Assembly: GCA_016177515.1 (NCBI GenBank)
Contig: JACOUZ010000011.1
Span: 1-17,637, forward strand
Length of the DNA: 17,637 nucleotides
Reading direction: 5' to 3'
Source: Acidobacteriota bacterium
GTDB taxonomy: Bacteria > Acidobacteriota > Polarisedimenticolia > Gp22-AA2
Shown here: positions 14,435 through 17,637 of the stretch, in pieces
Numbering within the stretch: position 1 is the stretch's first letter
How the letters are laid out: every line of letters starts with the position of its first letter
Translations under genes and position numbers: made by a program
Notes under the pieces: generated by a model
What the model was told of the DNA's origin: nothing
The model's database searches: none
What the model saw: only the letters and a program-made list of their open reading frames with translations

Positions 14435-15727
14435 ATGGCCCGCATCGCCGAATTGAAGGCCCGCGAAATCCTCGACTCGAGGGGCCATCCCACGGTCGAG
14501 GTGGATGTGATCCTCGACGACGGCACGCTGGGTCGGGCCGCCGTCCCCTCCGGGGCATCGACCGGGTCGCGCGAGGCGCTCGAGCTGCGCGACGGCGACG
14601 CGTCCCGCTTCCGCGGCAAGGGCGTCCTGCGGGCGGTCGATAACGTCGCGAGATTCCTGGCGCCCGCCGTGCGCGGCCTGGACCCGGCCGGTCAGGAGGC
14701 GATCGACGCGCGCCTGCGCGAGACGGACGGCACCCGGGACTCGTCCCGCCTCGGCGCCAACGCCCTGCTCGGCGTTTCCCTCGCCGCGGCCCGCGCCGCC
14801 GCCGCGGAGCGCCGGCTGCCTCTCTATCGCCACCTCGGCGGCGACGGCGCGCGCGACCTGCCGGTGCCGCTGTTCAACATCCTCAACGGCGGCGCGCACG
14901 CCGACAACAACGTGGACATCCAGGAGTTCATGATCGCGCCCACCGGCGCGCGCTCCTTCCGCGAGGCCCTGCGCATGGGCGCCGAGATCTTCCACGCCTT
15001 GCGCGACCTCCTGAGATCGCGCCGCCTGCGCACCGGCAGCGGCGACGAAGGCGGCTGGGCTCCCGATCTGAAGTCGAATGCCGAGGCGGTGGATGCCGTC
15101 GTTTCCGCCATCGAAGCGGCCGGCTACCGCCCCGGCGAGCAGGTCGGCATCGCCCTCGACGTCGCGGCGACGGAGCTGAAGGAGGGCGGTTCGTACGTCC
15201 TCGAGGCCGAGACGCCGTCCCGCCGCACCTCCGAGCAGATGGTCGCCTACTACGCGGATCTGGTGCGCCGCCGGCCGATCGTGTCGATCGAGGACGGCAT
15301 GGCCGAGGACGACTGGGAGGGCTGGGCCCTCCTGACCCGCTCTCTGGGGGACGCGGTGCAGATCGTCGGCGACGACATCTTCGTGACCAACGTGGCGATC
15401 ATCCGCGAAGGGATCGAGAAGAAGGTCGCCAATTCGGTCCTGATCAAGCCGAACCAGATCGGCACGCTGACCGAGACCCTGCGGGCCGTCGCCATGGCGC
15501 GCTCCGCCGGATACACCACCGTGCTGTCGCACCGCTCCGGCGAGACCGAGGACACCTTCATCGCCGACCTGGCGGTCGCGCTGAACCTCGGCCAGATCAA
15601 GACCGGGGCGCCGGCGCGCGGCGAGCGCACCGCGAAGTACAACCAGCTCCTTAGAATCGAGGAACACCTCGGCAGCAAGGCGCGCTACCCGGGGAAATCC
15701 GCCCTCGCCCACGGGGGCGCCCGTTGA
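14435..15727 (+). CDS. eno: Enolase
   Basis: The 430-aa product is a complete enolase, converting 2-phosphoglycerate to phosphoenolpyruvate in glycolysis. Every expected site is present: the mobile loop SGASTG (40-44), H155 in GGAHADNNVDIQEFM, E164, E205 in GDEGGW, metal ligands D242, E286 and D313, catalytic K338 in IKPNQIGT, HRSGE (366-370) and K389 in GQIKTGAPARGERTAKYNQLLRIE. The ATG at 14435 is preferred to one two codons earlier because GAGG (14423-14426) lies 8 nt upstream and MARIAELKAREILDSRG matches the usual start. It begins 10 nt after the phosphohexomutase stop and overlaps ftsB by 4 nt, so all three are likely cotranscribed. Confidence 0.98.
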   Translation: MARIAELKAREILDSRGHPTVEVDVILDDGTLGRAAVPSGASTGSREALELRDGDASRFRGKGVLRAVDNVARFLAPAVRGLDPAGQEAIDARLRETDGTRDSSRLGANALLGVSLAAARAAAAERRLPLYRHLGGDGARDLPVPLFNILNGGAHADNNVDIQEFMIAPTGARSFREALRMGAEIFHALRDLLRSRRLRTGSGDEGGWAPDLKSNAEAVDAVVSAIEAAGYRPGEQVGIALDVAATELKEGGSYVLEAETPSRRTSEQMVAYYADLVRRRPIVSIEDGMAEDDWEGWALLTRSLGDAVQIVGDDIFVTNVAIIREGIEKKVANSVLIKPNQIGTLTETLRAVAMARSAGYTTVLSHRSGETEDTFIADLAVALNLGQIKTGAPARGERTAKYNQLLRIEEHLGSKARYPGKSALAHGGAR

Positions 15728-16062
15728 GCGATCCGGCGGTCCCCGTCGACCTGCGACGCAAGGCCCTCGTCGTGCTCTTCTGGTTCATCGCCCTGTCCCT
15801 CCTGTTCAATTCTCTGTTCGGAGACATGGGGCTGATCCAGGGGTACCGCCAGAGGCGCCTGCTCGCACGATTGCAGGGCGAGGTCCTGACCCTCCGGATG
15901 GCCAACGACCGCCTGGCGGGCGATATCGACGACTTGAAACACGACCCCTACCGCATCGAGCAGATCGCCCGCGAAGAGCTCGGCCTGGGCCGCCCCGGCG
16001 AAATCCTCTTCCTGTTCGAGGACACGGGTCCGCGGCCCGGCGCGCCTCCGATGCAACGCTGA
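15724..16062 (+). CDS. ftsB: FtsB/DivIC-type septum formation initiator
   Basis: The 112-aa protein has a short cytoplasmic N-terminus, one membrane helix (about residues 14-31), a coiled coil (about 38-72) and a conserved end, DPYRIEQIAREELGLGRPGEILF. This is the layout of FtsB/DivIC, a bitopic divisome protein that forms a complex with FtsL and FtsQ and helps activate septal wall synthesis. The start is TTG at 15724, which overlaps the enolase stop (TTGA), giving translational coupling. Enolase followed by ftsB is a gene order known from other bacteria, which supports the assignment. The end has a short Pro-rich tail (TGPRPGAPPMQR). Confidence 0.9.
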   Translation: MSDPAVPVDLRRKALVVLFWFIALSLLFNSLFGDMGLIQGYRQRRLLARLQGEVLTLRMANDRLAGDIDDLKHDPYRIEQIAREELGLGRPGEILFLFEDTGPRPGAPPMQR

Positions 16063-16068
16063 ACGCAC

Positions 16069-16088
16069 GCCCGGCGCGCCCGCCGGGT
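16069..16088 (+). terminator. GC-rich hairpin after ftsB, possible terminator
   Basis: CCCGGCG (16070-16076) pairs with CGCCGGG (16081-16087) around a CGCC loop, with a possible G-U pair extending it. It begins 7 nt after the ftsB stop. No T-run follows, so it could instead need Rho or act as an mRNA 3' stabiliser. Confidence 0.4.
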
Positions 16089-16118
16089 GGCCCGCATCGT
16101 CCTCCCGGTCCGTTCTCA

Positions 16119-16148
16119 TTGACAGTTCGAGAAGCCGCTGCCTATAAT
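16119..16148 (+). promoter_or_regulatory. Strong sigma70-type promoter for tRNA-fMet
   Basis: A perfect TTGACA (16119-16124) is followed by 18 nt and a perfect TATAAT (16143-16148). The predicted start near 16155 leaves a very short 5' leader before the tRNA at 16161. A near-consensus promoter fits a highly expressed stable RNA. Confidence 0.8.
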
Positions 16149-16160
16149 GCTGCTTCCTGA

Positions 16161-16237
<77 letters not shown>

Positions 16238-16258
16238 ACATCTTCTGGGAGTTCAGCA

Positions 16259-16280
16259 GGGGGTGGCTCCGGCCACCCCC
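16259..16280. terminator. Hairpin between tRNA-fMet and convergent gene
   Basis: GGGGGTGGC (16259-16267) pairs perfectly with GCCACCCCC (16272-16280) around a TCCG loop, a 9-bp stem ending 43 nt after the tRNA. It lies between the plus-strand tRNA and the minus-strand CRTAC1-like gene, so it could stop transcription from either side. There is no clear T-run on either flank. Confidence 0.55.
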
Positions 16281-16360
16281 TTCGAGTGTCCGAGAACCGT
16301 CCGGGTTCACCTTCCTGTAGACATTCCCCGCGACCCGGGCGATTCTGAACGAGCTGTGGC

Positions 16361-17637
16361 TTACAGCCTGTAGCGCCTGACGGCGACCGGCGTCAGGGCC
16401 GACTCCCCCTCGACGATTTTGTAGGTCGTGTTCATCGCCGGCTGTCGGAAGACCTGGATTTCACCACGGCTCGGCCAGCGCACCTCGAGGCTCTCGATGC
16501 CGGTGGCGTCGCCGAGGCCGATCTCCTGCTGCAGGCTGTTGCAGCCGAACGAGCCGCCGGTGCCGCCGAGGGCGTGGATGTCGCGCGGCCCGGCAGGCGT
16601 CTGGACGCGCACCTTGATGCGGACGTCGAAAGCCGAGCGGTTCGAGCGCCGCCCCTCGAGCCGCAGCGTGATCCAGTGGTGGCCGTGGCCGGGGTTCTCG
16701 TACAGGACGTTCTGCGCCACGTCGCCGTCGAAGAAGCCTCCCATCTCCTCGAAGACGTCCTGGTCGCCGTCGTTGTCGATGTCCCCGAACGCCACGCCGT
16801 GCCCCTTCTGAAGGTGACCCATTCCCGCGGCGGTCGTGACGTCTTGGAACACCTTCCCCTCGGCGTTGCGGAACAGGCGGTTCGGGATGATCGTCCGCAT
16901 GCCCGGATCGCCGGTCCCGAAGTAAGGGTCCGGCCAGCCGTCGTTGTCGTAGTCGGCGTCCGACATGTTAAGCCCGCCGGTCTCCCCGAGGAGTCCGGCG
17001 GCCCCGGTCACATCGGTGAAGGTGCCGTTCCCCTCGTTGTGGTACAGGTGCATCTGGTCGCGCAGACCCATCGAAGTGACCATGATGTCGAGCAGCCCGT
17101 CGCCGTCGAAGTCTTCCATGATCCCGCCGCCGGCGTGGCCGACCACGCCAAGCCCGGCGCGGATGGCGACGTTCGGGAAGCGCCCGATGTCGCAATCCGA
17201 GGCGAATGCGCTCGCCGGGATGCGGAAGCGCTCGGGAACACCGTCCGGCCACACGCCGACCTGCATGGCGGCGACATGGAGCACCCACATCGAGGCGACG
17301 TCGTCAGGCAGGCGCGCGAGAATCGTCAGGCTCTCCTCCATCGCGCCCCGGCCACCGCGCTTCTCGAGGTGCATCCCCTCCGCGTTCACCGGCAGGAGGC
17401 AGCGGCTCGGGTTCGGGTGCGCCATGCAGTTTTCCGTGATCCCGAGCCGGTACAGGCAGAGGGCGATCAGCGCCCGCACGTGCCCGGGGGGAGGCCAGTC
17501 AAATCCGCCATCCGGCGGCGTCGAGAGGAGCGGCTGCTGGATCGCGATCGCCTGCTCGTTCGCGCCGAGCCGGTTCATCTCGAGGGCCAGGTCCATCGCC
17601 ATCTTGGCGCGCTTCAGCGGATCGGTCTGCCGGCCGC
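16361..17637 (-). CDS. CRTAC1/ASPIC-UnbV family protein, 5' end outside window
   Basis: The frame is open to the right edge (GRQTDPLKRAKMAMDLALEM...), so the N-terminus is missing; at least 424 residues are present. The visible N-terminal part looks TPR-like. It is followed by FG-GAP/VCBS-type repeats with calcium-loop patterns: DFDGDGLLDIM, DADYDNDGWPD and DIDNDGDQDVF. The C-terminal ASPIC/UnbV domain contains HHWITLRLEGRRSNRSAF and GLGDATGIESLEVRWPSRGE. Such proteins are usually exported, forming beta-propeller-like structures. They are common in Acidobacteriota and Planctomycetota, where their function is mostly unknown. The signal peptide, if any, would lie beyond the edge. The ASPIC core here reads SNRSAFDVRIKV where SNRSAIGARIKV is more usual. 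The gene is convergent with the tRNA. Confidence 0.88.
   Translation of the reverse strand, partial: GRQTDPLKRAKMAMDLALEMNRLGANEQAIAIQQPLLSTPPDGGFDWPPPGHVRALIALCLYRLGITENCMAHPNPSRCLLPVNAEGMHLEKRGGRGAMEESLTILARLPDDVASMWVLHVAAMQVGVWPDGVPERFRIPASAFASDCDIGRFPNVAIRAGLGVVGHAGGGIMEDFDGDGLLDIMVTSMGLRDQMHLYHNEGNGTFTDVTGAAGLLGETGGLNMSDADYDNDGWPDPYFGTGDPGMRTIIPNRLFRNAEGKVFQDVTTAAGMGHLQKGHGVAFGDIDNDGDQDVFEEMGGFFDGDVAQNVLYENPGHGHHWITLRLEGRRSNRSAFDVRIKVRVQTPAGPRDIHALGGTGGSFGCNSLQQEIGLGDATGIESLEVRWPSRGEIQVFRQPAMNTTYKIVEGESALTPVAVRRYRL

Noticed and set aside
16035..16080. 12-nt direct repeat GCCCGGCGCGCC at 16035-16046 and 16069-16080
   Set aside because: It is low-complexity GC sequence with no mobile-element context; chance is the simplest explanation.

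Overview
The window is a stretch of very GC-rich bacterial DNA (roughly 70% by eye), densely packed with chromosomal genes. It contains 16 protein-coding genes, one cut by the right edge, and one tRNA. Several features point to a diderm, probably an Acidobacteriota-like lineage. These are a signal-anchored CcmH-like protein, a paired M16 peptidase operon, a multi-pass membrane protein with a TPR tail, a CRTAC1/ASPIC-UnbV protein and small secreted proteins of families I associate with that phylum. This placement is inference: there is no rRNA and no phylogenetic marker I can score. I see no integrase, transposase, CRISPR array or phage gene, so the region reads as core and lineage-specific chromosome rather than an island.

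Layout. Positions 187-690 (minus) encode an N-anchored, cysteine-rich CcmH-like protein, divergent from an MFS transporter of the UMF1/Atg22 type (711-1994, plus). A GatB/YqeY protein and a large GT-C-like membrane/TPR protein follow on the plus strand (2101-4474). Two M16 peptidase genes with a 4-nt overlap run on the minus strand (7327 down to 4506). The first carries the zinc site and the second only the R/Y motif, so they probably form one heterodimeric enzyme. A spacer with two divergent promoters and a 20-bp perfect palindrome leads to a plus-strand run. This run holds a cohesin-like lipoprotein, a duplicated small beta-domain protein, two secreted proteins, and then a cystathionine beta-synthase-type enzyme and a cystathionine gamma-lyase/synthase (7562-11926).

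A separately promoted proline-rich secreted protein (12045-12587) converges on cutA (minus). cutA is divergent from a phosphohexomutase-enolase-FtsB operon (13003-16062). An initiator tRNA-fMet gene with a near-consensus promoter follows, then the 3' part of a CRTAC1/ASPIC-UnbV gene on the minus strand.

Promoters are readable by eye. Four have a TTG-containing -35 box 17 nt from a -10 box, and the tRNA promoter has an 18-nt spacer. The cutA promoter places the transcript start on or next to its GTG codon, which suggests a leaderless mRNA. A self-complementary -10 at 714-721 may serve both divergent genes. The least explained part is 7562-9832, four exported or small proteins of unknown role placed directly upstream of a transsulfuration pair. 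I found no clear evidence of a wholly new defence or mobile system.
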